Assembly: GCA_022606135.1 (NCBI GenBank)
Contig: JABYQN010000004.1
Span: 868,001 to 932,000, forward strand
Direction of reading: 5' to 3'
Origin: Fomes fomentarius
Taxonomy: Eukaryota > Basidiomycota > Agaricomycetes > Polyporales > Polyporaceae
DNA length: 64,000 nucleotides
Within the stretch, counting starts at the first letter, position 1, and every line of letters begins with the position of its first letter. The position numbers were made by a program, and so were the translations under genes. Of the stretch, positions 1 to 12,100 are shown piece by piece. The notes under the pieces are model-generated. The model saw nothing but the letters and a program-made list of their open reading frames with translations. It had not been told where the DNA came from and did no database searches.

Positions 1-981
1 TGCTATCTCTCGACCACGAACTTGATCCCTGTGACACGATAGTCGACTCAACCACGATGCGTTCCAAAGAGTAGGTATTTTCTACTTTTCCTACACGTCG
101 CCATGCTGATCTGTGAACCTCAAACACTCCAGTCATAGTGCCCGGATGGCCCTGACATCATCGAAACCCCTCATGGGCGGTAATCCCGAGAGCTTAGTGG
201 CATCGGACACTTTTGCCTCAGCTTCCTACGTGTTGCTATGGGATAGATTAGTCGACGCTGCGGAGGAGACCAGGGCGTTTGAGGAGCGCTGTTCATCCAG
301 GTCCGATTCGGAAACAGGACACTGCCAGTATTGGCAATGGAAAGCTTCTGTCCAATGACACGATCCCGTGGAGGCCATGGGTTGAGTAATCTTACTCACG
401 TTTGGGTACCAGGCTCAGCCGCTGGCTGCGTTCTGTAGTGGCGTGACCTGTTTGTTCTTCGCTCACCGCAAGGCCCAGCTATGAGCTGCACGGATTATTA
501 CTAGTAATCCAGTTCATTGGGACTGGTTCTCGTCCAGCGTTGGCATGATTTGGAGGCGCCGTTTCAATATAGAAGTATAGCTTTTTCGTCCGGTTGGTAG
601 TCTTGTCCGCCATCATGGATGATCGTACAAAAGTGACCAGGGTGGTGAATGAACGTTGAAGACATGAGTTCTCGGTTTGCTTGGCTCTCCTGTAAAGTGG
701 CGCGTCCGCCAAACCTGTTGAAAATGCTTAGCTTCATGACCAGACACGTTACATACTCACCGTTACCATGAATACCGAACCTGAAACCCACATGTATTAC
801 ATAGGAGAGGTCAATGTGTCAGTCACAGATCCGGCCCGGGCTTGACACGAGTCAGCGTATGCGCGCCTAATCCATAGCATGCTCCTCTTGCCCTCCATCT
901 GTATGTCTGCCCTCACAATACTGCCACTCCCAGCAACATTTCCCTCGTCTCCGTCCAACCCTTCTCACAAGGTAGCAGATC
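1..981. other. No recognisable gene at the left edge
   Basis: Only short open frames occur here (longest about 80 codons, 113-358 on +), and none resembles a known family or joins to another exon with a consistent phase. The last 100 bases are pyrimidine-rich and lead into the ATG at 982, so they probably hold the promoter and 5' leader of the cytochrome b5-like gene. Confidence 0.5.
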
Positions 982-1789
982 ATGGCCTCCTACCTGCGTA
1001 GTTGGCTATATGCACAGAATCCGAACGCGGACGTGACGAATGTGCCAACCGTAGAGACAACCAGCGCGGACGAAGACGACGACGCAGAAACTGTGCACGG
1101 AGACGACGATGCTCCACCAGCGTTCCCTGCGGTGAACAGCGCGCAGCGTGCAATGTCCGGATCTCAGCCAGAGGCCGTGCCTCGGATATTGACCGACACA
1201 CACCTTATGCCGCCACCGCCTCCTCCTTCTCTCGCAAGCAGACGTCCTGGCACTTCTGGGGTTGTTAATGGGTCTTCATCTTCGTCCTTGCTTGTTCCGA
1301 CCACCACGACCAAGCCACCACCTCAGCCTGCCAAGCGAGGGAAGGTTGCGCTCGCTCCAGGACACGGTCCGCTAGATTGGGCGAATTTGAAGAAGAGTGG
1401 ACAGAACCTGCGGGTGAGTGAGTCTGTTGCAGCAATGTGGTTTGGAGCTTCATGGTGGAGAATCGTCCCAGGGCACGGATACGCTTTTGCGGGTGACGCC
1501 TTCCATGTTGAAGGAGCACCGGACACGGGACGACGCCTGGTCGTCATTCAATGGCAAGGTTTACAACCTCACGGCATACCTGCCCTACCATCCTGGCGGA
1601 GAGAAGGAACTGATGCGTGTGGCCGGAAGGGACGGGACGAAGCTCTTCGGTGAGTTGAGCTTGACATTCGATCTATGCAGCTGGGCCTCCTGACTGTCAC
1701 CTGCAGCACTCACCCATGCTTGGGTTAACATCGAATACATGCTCGACGAATGCCTTGTGGGCTTCATGGCGTCAGAAGGCGCGTCTTAA
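982..1789 (+). CDS. Cytochrome b5-like haem-binding protein (Irc21 / CYB5R4 N-terminal type)
   Basis: Three exons, 982-1413, 1472-1649 and 1707-1789, give about 230 residues; both introns are GT-AG (58 and 57 bases) and phases agree. The first 130 residues are acidic, then proline- and serine-rich low complexity. The C-terminal part is a cytochrome b5 domain: a short lead reading VTPSMLKEHRTRDDAW, then GKVYNLTAYLPYHPGG with the first haem-ligand histidine in HPGG, then AGRDGT, then THAWVN carrying the likely second ligand. This order (TPS-x-LK-x-H ... HPGG ... AGRDGT-x-LF) matches yeast Irc21 and the b5 module of cytochrome b5 reductase 4, rather than classic microsomal b5, because no membrane tail follows. 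Expected role: a soluble electron-transfer haem protein. No reductase domain is attached. The redox partner cannot be told from the sequence. Confidence 0.85.
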
Positions 1790-2583
1790 CCTGACATATT
1801 GGTCACTAGACCTTTCTGCTTCTCCTGTCTCATGGGCCTACCCCTGTACCAGGTGAGTATTCGTCGTGGGTGTGAAACAAGGGGTGTGGTGGCTATCGCG
1901 GAGTAATCTGAACAATGCACGTAGCTAATGTGCTATTGCAAACCTAGATGATGATTGCATATTTGTCGTCTAAATGTCATCGGAGGAGGTGGTCGGCTAT
2001 GCGCTGCATACATATGGTGGCTAGATGCATGCGTTGAATCCGTGCTTTCAACTGAGTACTTGATGATACGCAACACCACCTCGCGCGGACCTTGCCGAGA
2101 CTCAGAATGGGTCCTGCAGCAACGGTTAACCTCCCCGAGCGATCTCTATCGCCTCCCCGTCGTTCTCACGTATGCACTCACGATTTTTGACCAGTGTTAG
2201 CTTATGTGTCCTTTGCAGCTCCCAAATATCGGACGATCTCTTGCGCTTCGCAGTTTCATACACGTAGCTGTAGACGTGACATTTCCAATCATTGCTTTGG
2301 ATCTTCTGTACCTTGCTTTCGATACTAGTCGGTAATTTACGCAATCAATAACTCAATCATGCACGAGGCTCGTTGTGCACCATGCGGAGACGGCTCTTGC
2401 GCAGCGAATGGGATCGGTTTACTTACAGTACTTACGTACCTGAAAAAGGGCCGTTCGTGAGAAGCCAGCGCCCACAATGACGCTTCTTTTCCGTTCTCAT
2501 GCGCGCGTCTGCGCACACTCACAACCACCACGAGCTCCCCATCCCATACTGACGTTTACAGCAATCAACCGGCCTTCCATCGT

Positions 2584-2592
2584 CTATATAAA
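2584..2592 (+). promoter_or_regulatory. TATA box of the gene starting at 2640
   Basis: TATATAAAC lies about 55 bases before the ATG at 2640, with a short leader between. The rest of the gap 1790-2639 holds no open frame of note and looks like ordinary intergenic DNA. Confidence 0.55.
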
Positions 2593-2639
2593 CAAGCGTG
2601 CTAGCAGTATCCCAGGCATCACAGAACACCCCTCCTCGG

Positions 2640-5200
2640 ATGCTTACTGAAGAACCTGCTGCATTGCACGATCGCCAGCGCTCGCCTGGCAACTCGCTCT
2701 CGCCCGGACAGAATGGCAGTCCGTCCGCGTGGAAGGGAAAGGCACCTATGTACCGTCGTGGATCTTGGGGACATTCACAGAGTCCACAATCCGTGGATCA
2801 TACGTACGACGCGTCGGATCCGGCCCAGGAGCGGCCTTCGCTGCTGGCCCGGATGCAGCTACCGTTGAACGAGAGGATCAACACCTCAAGACTGTCCGTG
2901 GGTGATCCTCATGTGGCTAATCACGTTGGGTCTGCGTCTGCTGAGGATGGGGAGATCGAGCCGAGAGAAGAAGGTGAGGATTCACCTGTCGAGCTGGAAA
3001 ATTTGCAAGATGCTCCGCATACCCCATCGGCTTCCGCTTCAAGTTCCAGGCTGTCCGGAGTACCCTTGAAGGCCGAAGAAACTCTTCCTGTAATCCCGGA
3101 TCCATCTCCGACGAAGGAACAACGAGCCGGGAGAAATCGAGGGTCGCGCTCGACTATTGACGTGGTACGTGGTTCCACCGTGGCCATTTGGCACACATAT
3201 ATGACCATTTTGCGCAGTTCGGCGAACCAGTCGTCCCGGAAAGCGAGGCACAAATGTCCGCACAACGAGAATGTAGCCATGAAAGCTCCAGGTCCCTTGT
3301 CGTCGGCAGCGGTTCTCCTCCCGCTAACAGCCTGGGTCCTGGCGCTCGTAGAATCTTTGCTCCGCAGCCTACCAACTCTATCCTCTCTTTAACTCCTGGA
3401 CAGGAGGCAGGTCTGTTCTCCAGTCCTCCTCCAATGTCTCGTTCACACTCTGCTGTATCAACGTCTAGTGGACATTCTGCACCTACTGTTCACATTCACA
3501 TGACAAATCCGGGAGATGCTGCGCCCAACTCGCGCACTGCGTACGTCGTCACACCCCCTTCGGAAACCAAATTGTCCTCCTTCCCTCCTTCTGTACTCGA
3601 GCAATGTCGAACATTATTGGGCCCTCTGATTTCCGACAATGCGAAGGTGCGAAATCCTGGGGTGGACGAGGGACGTGTTAGGCAACGCGCACAAGCATTG
3701 CTAACTGATGAGCGATGCGCTGAATTCATCACGCTGGCTATGGCGGCGCGCAAACAGACACAGATCGGGCCGAAACGCACGAGACCCGATTCAGAGGATC
3801 CTTCGGAGCCTCCGTCCAAGGTGCCCCGTTTAGGGTCATTGGAGCGTGAGGCTCAGAGCAGATGTGAGGTGGCCGAGAATCGAACGTATTCTGCCTCGGA
3901 AGCAGAGGTTGATCAACTTATGGGCTCGGAACGTGAAAGCGAATCTCCTGGAGTCGCGATCGAGGTTATCTCAGTGGAAACTAGTGCTCTTGGACCAGAA
4001 GGGAGCGCACAACCACTGCCCGTCTCACGGGCGCCCACACCTTCGAAACCTGCAGGGGAGCAACACGTAGATCCAGATCCAGATCTTACAGCTGGTGGTA
4101 CGAAGGACGATGGCGACACGATGCAGCGTCGATCGGATGTCGGTAGCGTGCGGCCGGCTCCTGGGACCGATAAATCCCGGGAACACGCGTCAGACGCACA
4201 AGAAGCGACTTCTTCTCTGCAATCCACGAGCATCGGGGCGCATCCCACAACGATTATCCCGCCTCCCGCCAGCGATATTACATCCAGCGCTGAGGCCACA
4301 GCCAAGACCACGCCAAAGGACGCGACCTCAGCCGACCCGTCACATTCCGAACCGGTCACACCTTTCATAAACGATTCCGCCAGCAGAGACGAGCCAGTGG
4401 TACGCCCTTCAAACGACAACGACATGGACATTTCTGAAAGCAAGCAAGCTCTGCAAGAGGCGTCGCTCGTTCCATGTATCGTTCCAGGGCTCTGGTCTGC
4501 ACTTGTTGGGCGTACTTCGCCTGGTATCGAAACATACGACTTCTTTGTCGATGACGCCACGGCCAACGCGACTGAGTGTTGGGCGCGCAGGCGGGACTCT
4601 TTCAGGTCAGATATGGTCTTCCCGATCTCTGCAAATAACGCCTATGCTCATTATATACCTACTGATGATGTAGTCTCAATGAGCAACACGTGGCGGTGCA
4701 CCTTCTTTGTCTGCCTCAGGCTGCGGTGGCGTCAGTCTTCGAAAGCCTCCCTTCTGACGCGACACCGGCGAACATCGCTGCGGCACTATGGGATATTGAA
4801 CCAGATTGGCCGTCGCAAGGTCAGCTCGTCGTACAACTCAATCCGCCACCTGAGCAAGACGACGGTGGCCAGAGCGGCCACACGTGGCTTCCTCATGATC
4901 TTGTTAGTAGAACTTCGTTGATTCTTGGGAATGATTGTATTCACATGAACACAGATGCCCGATGCTCCGCATCTAGATATTACCCCTTGGATTCGTGGTG
5001 GCAAGAACACGATTCAACTCATTGAGCTCGCACCGTTGTCCGACCGCTTCTTCGTAATACACGCCGTCGAACCCTCCGAAACAGAACGCCAGGCGGTTCA
5101 TCAAGCGAGTGTTGCATGGTCCCATCTGGCAAGGTGGACATCTCAAAGTCCTAGGAGAGATCCACCTTCGATTGCCATGTCCACGCCTATCATGACTTGA
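2640..5200 (+). CDS. Unknown fungal protein, disordered N-terminus and conserved C-terminal domain
   Basis: Four exons, 2640-3164, 3218-4605, 4674-4902 and 4955-5200, join in phase to about 795 residues. I chose the ATG at 2640 because the frame upstream has only a GTG and the TATA box sits 55 bases before it. Residues 1 to about 610 are Ser/Pro/Thr-rich and probably disordered. A basic patch (GPKRTRPDS) could be a nuclear localisation signal. The last 180 residues are more ordered: a stretch around VAVHLLCLPQAAVASVF, then DWPSQGQLVVQL, then LDITPWIRGGKNTIQL and SDRFFVIHAVEP. This segment aligns in order with the C-terminus of the neighbouring convergent gene at 5936-8832. I do not recognise the family. 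The RGGKNTIQL...FV pattern is loosely like beta-rich PINIT-type domains of SUMO ligases, but that is only a guess. Confidence 0.75.
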
Positions 5201-5409
5201 GGAGCGTGCGGGAAATTGCTCTTGTCAATGCGCACATATCCCTCTCATCTTCCGTCTCCGGCTCCTTCACCTTCTCAAATCTTTCGACCCTGCATTGCGT
5301 AATTCTTGGTACCCTTGCAGTCCAGTGCAGTCACCAGTTTGCTTCTGGTTTATAACTCCCTTCTGAGTCGAACGCCTCCTGCTAGACGGCAAGGGCATCG
5401 GTGGTGCCC

Positions 5410-5530
5410 CTCGACCATGGGATGAATCCGAGGTATCGCGGAGGGAAACGCCATGCAACCGAGATCAGTGGTTCTGCCTCGACAATGGGATGAATCCGAG
5501 AGGTACGCAGGGAAACGTCATGCAACCGAG
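5410..5530. repeat. Imperfect direct repeat of about 54 bases
   Basis: Two copies (about 5410-5463 and 5478-5530) share the runs GGGATGAATCCGAG, GGGAAACG and ATGCAACCGAG, separated by about 14 bases. They lie in the 735-base gap between the convergent stops at 5200 and 5938. The rest of this gap is AT-richer and without open frames, as expected for two facing 3' ends. Confidence 0.7.
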
Positions 5531-5935
5531 TCCCCACCCCACAAGGTAAACAAATGCAAATTTTATCGTACAAATGTTGCTCAGACTTCATCAATTTCCA
5601 TTCATGCTCGTTCGATTACGATCTTTGCACGCAGTATCATACACAACCATCATACGATGTTAGATAGCAAATGCATATATACTTATCCTTCATGCCATAG
5701 CACTATGTAACAAAAATGGAACGATGCATACGCGCAAAACAACGATAGCACAGCATGAGCCACAGTCAGAACGCGAGTACGAGTGCCAACGACGGAGTAC
5801 AACATTACGAGCGATCCTACACTTCCCAAGATTACATTGCACAACGACTATACATCTACGTCCGAACGGTCCATGAAGGGGGCGGCACCGACACCGACGA
5901 GCGAGCGAGTCAGCCTCGTGCGACATTAGCAGAAG

Positions 5936-8832
5936 CTACGAGCTGCCACTCACTGCGGGCACCCCTACCAGCCGCGGCATGGGCATGGGCAGGTTGAAGT
6001 TGCCTAGCCCGTCTACGAAGATGCGCCAGTCCCGCTCGCTGTCGCGCGCCTTCTGGAGCTCCGCGAGCTGCGCTGCGGTCGGATGGTGGAGGACGACCGC
6101 GAACATGCGGTCCGAGTGGTCGCGGTACTGGAACATGTGCAGCGTGTTGGTCCCCGGGTGCAGGCCACGCGCGCCGAGGTCGACGGTGTGGTTGACGGCG
6201 CACTGAGTTCGGGATTTAGGTGGGGAGGCGCGGAGGAGGAGAGGGGGGAGACACTCACGGAGTTGAAGGGGGGTGAGACGTAGAAGCTCTGCGGTTTGCC
6301 GTGGTCGCCGGCTACGTCGAGGATCACGAAGACTGAACCGTCTCGAGGCCAGTCCGCAGGCCGTCCCAGCTTGGCCACATCCAGAGAGTCATCTGAAACG
6401 CCCTCGAGCGCAGAGGCACATTGTGCGATGGGAAATGTGACCAGCGAGACGCACATGCTCATTGAAAGGTCGCTAGATGGCTTCGTTAGAGAGAAGAGCT
6501 GCAGGAAGTTATAAACATCGATCACATACGTATTGCTGTTGTGACGGCCATTCCACAACACGATCTGTGCAACCTCGTCCTCACTGAGCTCGAAGTCCAT
6601 CTGTACAGGATACTGGGCGGGTGTAGCACAAGGCGAACCACGCTCGAGCCTCAATAGGCGTATAAAGCGCGATTCGAAGGGTGAGATGGTGGGATCCATC
6701 GTGTCTTCAGGCGGAGCGGATGTCGTGGCCATAGGTTCGTCGGCGACGGCATTTGTTTCTGACGACCCTGAGCCCTGCGCGGGCTGTTCCGGCACCGTAG
6801 GTATTGAGACTATGGTCGATAAAAAACCATCACTATTGCTATCATCATAACGAAGGAAATTACGACTACACACCTCCAATAGCAGTTTCGTTGGCAGGAT
6901 GATGCCCATTCACCAAACCATTCACGACGTCATCCCCCACAGCCGTTTTCGATGCGGCAGGTGCATCATCGGATCCAAGATCCATGGATACCTCCCCACT
7001 CTCGTCCGCCGGTTCGTGCGTAGTGACGGATTGAGAGGATTTTTCCATCTCAACGCCTTCGTTGGACCTCACTTCTCGTATCTCTGCTGGTGGGATAGAG
7101 TGCGGTGCCAAATAGTTGATCCCCATAGCTTCAGAGGATGCAACGATCGTTGACGTCTCTGTCAGCACCGCTGTTGGCGGCGCCTCTATTGCGGGTGGGA
7201 CTACTGGTGTAAGCGTCGTCGCCTTGGGCGAGGCGTCCACGGTTGAGGCGATAGGAGTAGTAGTGGAGTCTTCGGGCAGAGATAGAGGGGCAGGTCTCGG
7301 AGCTGGTGGCGATTGAAGGACCTTGCGTGCAGGTGGACTCGCAGCGCGTGTTGGACTGGGGTCATGGGGTGCGGAGGCGGCCAAGGAAGCTATGGGTGTC
7401 CCAGGAAGAGGTGGACTCGTTACACGTGGTGGTTGTGGATCATGGCTTGGAGACGCCGATTTTGACATGGATTTGGATTCTGTCGCCCGCGCTGAACCCG
7501 AGCTGGAATCACCTTGCGACGCGGCTCCTGGGGCGGTGAGCAGAGAGGAGGGGCCCATCTTATCCAAGTCCATGGGCAGGATTCGCAGCCCAGGAGGACC
7601 ATTGCCTTTCCTCCGCTTCTTGGCCTTGTTCATATCAAGTGGTGAAGGCAGAACGCCCTGTGGCGGTGGCTCCGGCTTGGAAGAGGAAGGCCTCGTCTCT
7701 GCGATCTCGGCAGCTTCGACAGAACCGCGTCGTGCGACGAAAGACGCGAGCATGGCCGACTGGGAAGTTGAGGCCGCCACCTCGGGCTCCGCAGGTATGG
7801 CATCTGATGCTTTGCGTTTGAGTGGTATCACAGGGACAGACGCTCCGGGTGCTTCGATAACAGTTACATCAGTAGACGACTCGGCGGGAACGGGATCTTG
7901 AACAGGTTGGGATGGCAGCTGGTCAATAGACTGTTTCTTCTGGAACCACTCCAAGTCGGCCTGTATGAAGTCGTCTTCCACGAAGGTTTTCCTTTTCTTC
8001 TTGGGAGGGTGGGGTGCCATAGCTGTAGGACTGGTAGGGCTCAAAGAGGCAGTCTGAGGATACGATACAGTAGGGCTTGTGACCAGCGTAGATGAAGGGG
8101 TCACCGTCCGTGGTGTGGAACTACACAAAAATCATGAGCGCTTCCTGCGACAAACAAAGACCTTTCTCCTGTTAGCCACGAGGTACTTACCTTGTTTGGG
8201 TGTTCTCAGCTTGTCGGACCTGCGGCTGTTGACTCAGATAGTCGTCAACATTGTCGCAGAACGTCCGGATGAGCACTTGCAGACGCACTTATCGCAGCGC
8301 ACAGGCGTGCTATGGTGAGCTGTCGGATTGGAGGGGCCATAATTCAAACTTACTCTGCAAGTCCACCTCAGGAAACATATAGTAGAACCGCGCTACGGTG
8401 CGAACGAGCCTCAGGAAGGGGTCCGCCCAAGGTTTGAGTGCGTCGGTACATCTCGACTGGTGGAACGGTTGGTCTGGAGAGTCACTATGGCGGCGGACAC
8501 TTTCGTGTGCAGTCTAGAGGCGTGTGGGTTGTAGATGCACAAGTGAACATGAGTGACCAGACATACCTCAACCAGATGCACGATCTGAGTGACGGAGGCG
8601 ACGGTCAGTGGCGTGAAACGCGTCTCACAAGTGGGGGACGCACCGTCGGGCGCGCCTTCGAGTAATAGGCCTTGTCCACCTGCAACCAGACTGCTAATTT
8701 GTCCGCGGTCGTCGCGAAGTCGGCGACGCTGTCACCCGCAAGCATCTTGAGTAATATGGGAAAGAGATGGTCATTTGTCTTCTCGGCTTTTTTCGCTTTT
8801 CCATTTGAGGAGGGGGGTTGTGCAGTGGACAT
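5936..8832 (-). CDS. Unknown fungal protein with C-terminal domain like that of the facing gene
   Basis: Seven exons read on the minus strand: 8832-8644, 8584-8567, 8456-8354, 8275-8191, 8120-6874, 6809-6259 and 6202-5936. All phases agree, giving about 819 residues. The second exon is only 18 bases. The N-terminal 130 residues look folded (KTNDHLFPILLKMLAGDSVADFATT region, then PWADPFLRLVRTVARFYYMF). A basic PPKKKRK (nuclear localisation type) follows, then some 330 residues of Ser/Pro/Thr-rich linker. The C-terminal 250 residues hold DWPRDGSVFVILDVAGD, LGARGLHPGTNTLHMFQY and SDRMFAVVLHHPT. These parallel DWPSQGQLVVQL, ITPWIRGGKNTIQL and SDRFFVIHAVEP in the facing gene. Likely nuclear, function unknown. 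The first intron has an alternative in-frame donor 15 bases further on. Confidence 0.75.
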
Positions 8833-9191
8833 GAATAATCGCGGTCTGTGCCATGCAAGCGGAGGGTAGACTCAGAGGAGCGGGAAGAGACATCGAGCAC
8901 GGCGCCGACGTCCTCAACCGTTCGGAACGTTCCACAACCTCAGCCTGTTCTCAGCAGCTTCGGCCCAATCTGATCTAATCTGCTGAGTCAGCACAAACCA
9001 ATCTTATCAGATAGTTGCGAGTTCGCCCGAGTTGAGTGACGCGTCACAGTGGAAGCTTGCTCAGCGACTACATACTCGGATTTGCTCGTCGTCCTTGTCC
9101 TTCCCCTCCTTTCGCCCTCTCCTTCCTCATTCTCCTTCCTCTCGACCACCGCGCCGTTGGACTCTGGTAGCCTCAGGCATCCGCGGCGCGC
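8833..9191. promoter_or_regulatory. Two-way promoter between an unknown gene and Lon
   Basis: This 359-base gap separates two divergent starts. It holds two CCAAT boxes (8965-8969 and 8998-9002). Between them is a perfect 13-base palindrome, TGCTGAGTCAGCA (8981-8993), that contains the AP-1/Gcn4 core TGAGTCA. A perfect 12-base palindrome, GTGACGCGTCAC (9036-9047), contains the MluI-box core ACGCGT. A pyrimidine-rich leader precedes the Lon ATG. The CCAAT boxes suggest an HAP-type complex and the central palindrome a bZIP factor; that reading is inference from motif identity. Confidence 0.65.
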
Positions 9192-12100
9192 ATGAACGTA
9201 TTCGGAAGTATACGAGCAGCTGCTGCCTCTTCGTCCCGATCATGTAGTCGAGCGTGTTGCGACCCAGGGCCGTCCAGGCTCGCTCTCTCTGCTAGCCTTG
9301 CAGGACCGTCGAGGTCAACCTTTTACGCAGCGAGGAAGGCGCTCACCACGCAGCGCACGTTCTATTCGTCCATCGTGGCGGACTACACGCCGACAGCTGC
9401 AATACGCTTACCGCGCTGGGTCAACGCGAGGTTGGGGAACTCACGCGACCAGAAGTCGGATGACACGCAGTCGCAGACAGACTCGTCGCAGCCTGGGATT
9501 AAGCTTGATGGTCCGGAAGACGGTCAGTCTGCCCCACCAGCCTCTGCCCCACCTTCTACACCTCCCTCTTCCTCCTCGTCTTCCGGAGATGGCTCTGACA
9601 AACCGGATGTGCCGGCCCCTCCACCGCCTCCCGACACCCCTCCACCACCACCAACGTCTATATCCAAACAATCTGTCCCGGAATCATATCCCCAGGTCCT
9701 TGCACTGCCCATCGCTCGTCGCCCTCTCTTCCCTGGTTTCTACAAGGCAGTCGTCATCCGGAATCCTGCGGTCGTTGCGGCAATCAAAGAGATGATGCGT
9801 CGTGGTCAGCCTTACCTTGGTGCTTTCTTGCTCAAAGATGAGAACGCGGATAGTGACATCATCACGGACATCAACTCTGTACACCCTGTCGGAGTCTTCG
9901 CGCAGATCACTAGTGTGTTCACCGCGCAGGGAAGCAAGGAGAATGGTCAGGAAGAGGGGCTCACGGCTGTCCTCTATCCTCATCGTCGCATCCGACTGAC
10001 GGAGCTTGTAAAGGCTGGAAGCACTGCCACGGTCGAGCCTGTGGAGAGTACGCCCGAGGGCGCGACCGCGGCGGAGGCAGAGGGTCAACTCCCCACGCCT
10101 CCACCAGAGCGCGAGGGTCTTGCCATGACCATGCAAACATCGTTCCTCGAGAAACATCCGGTATCTGTCGTCAATGTCGAGAATCTGGTGACCCAGCCTT
10201 ATAACAAGGACGACCAGTACATCCGTGCCTTCATGTCGGAGATCGTGTCTGTCTTCAAAGACATCGCACAGCTGAACCCGCTGTTCCGGGACCAAATCGC
10301 CAACTTCTCCATCAACCAAGTTGCCTCTAACGTGTTTGACGAGCCGGACAAGCTCGCGGACTTCGCTGCTGCTGTCTCGACCGGCGAACCTAACGAACTG
10401 CAGGATGTTCTGGAGAGTCTGGTAGTGGATGACCGCTTGCGCAAGGCGTTGCTCGTGTTGAAGAAGGAGCTCATCAACGCGCAGCTCCAGAGCAAACTAG
10501 CTCGCGACGTTGACAGCAAAATCGCCAAGCGCCAGCGCGAGTACTACCTCATGGAGCAGCTCAAGGGCATTAAGAAGGAGCTCGGTATGGAGTCTGACGG
10601 CAAGGACAAGCTCATCGAGAAGTTCAGGGAGCGCGCTGCTGCCTTGAATATGCCGGATGGCGTGCGCAAGGTCTTCGATGAGGAGCTCAACAAGCTCATG
10701 CACTTGGAACCTGCCGCCTCTGAGGCCAATGTCACGCGCAACTACTTGGAATGGCTCACTCAGGTACGTTTTTGTATCGCTGTTAACGCAGGGCGGATAC
10801 CAACCTCGTTTTTGTCAGATTCCTTGGGGTCAGCACTCGCCCGAGAACTATTCCATTGCTCACGCACAGAAGGTCCTTGACGAGGATCACTATGGGTTGA
10901 AGGATGTCAAGGACCGTATACTAGAGTTCCTGGCCGTTGGCAAGCTTCGTGGAACGGTCGAGGGCAAGATCATCTGTCTAGTCGGCCCTCCTGGTGTGGG
11001 CAAGACGTCTATCGGGAAGTCGATCGCCCATGCGCTCAACAGGCAGTTCTTCCGCTTCTCGGTTGGTGGCTTGACGGATGTTGCGGAGATCAAAGGTCAC
11101 AGACGCACCTATGTCGGGTTCGTGACGAACTATATGTCGCGTCAGTCGAAGCTCACCATCTACACAGAGCTCTTCCGGGCAAGATCATCCAGGCCCTGAA
11201 GCGCGTCGGCACGGAGAACCCTTTGGTACTCATCGACGAGGTTGACAAGATAGGTCGTGGACACAACGGCGACCCTGCGAGTGCCCTGCTCGAAATGTTG
11301 GACCCCGAGCAGAACACGGCTTTCCTCGATCACTAGTGAGTGTCGGTGTCGTGTCCGGCTCTCTCGTGTATCTGTCGCTTACACTTCCGTAGCATGGATG
11401 TTCCCGTTGACCTGTCCCGTGTTCTCTTCGTATGCACAGGTGCGTGTGTACATGCTCCGTCTTCTATGATCGCTTCCTGACTGTCGCCTTTAGCCAACAT
11501 GCTCGACACTATCCCTGCTCCACTGCTCGACCGTATGGAAGTGCTCGAAGTAAGCGGATACGTCTCTGAGGAGAAGTCGCAGATCGCGTCTCGGTATCTG
11601 GGACCTCAAGCGAAGGAGGCGTCAGGCTTGAAGGATGCAGATGTCGAACTCGACCCTACTGCAGTGGATGTGCTCATCAAGTACTACTGCCGTGAAAGCG
11701 GTGTGCGTAACCTCAAGAAGCACATTGAGAAGGTGCATCCATCTATCGACCGTCTCAGAGTCTTGCCACAATGCTAACGTAGGTCGCAGATCTACCGCAA
11801 AGCTGCTCTGAAGATTGTTCAGGACCTCGGCGAGGAGGTTTTCCCCGAGCCCACGCCAGCCGCTGCTGCCGAAACGGCATCCGCCGCCGATGCCAGCGAG
11901 ACGGATGGGAGACCCGCTGAGACCACCTCTACGGTCGAGAAGCAGGACGCACCTCTGGACACTCCTGGGGCTCCTGAGACATCAACTCCGCGTGCAACTG
12001 GAGAGGAGAATTCGGAACGCGTCGTCACCACCATTCAGCGAAAGCCGATGAAGGTGCCCGACACCGTGCACGTCACGATCACTCCAGAGAATCTCAAAGA

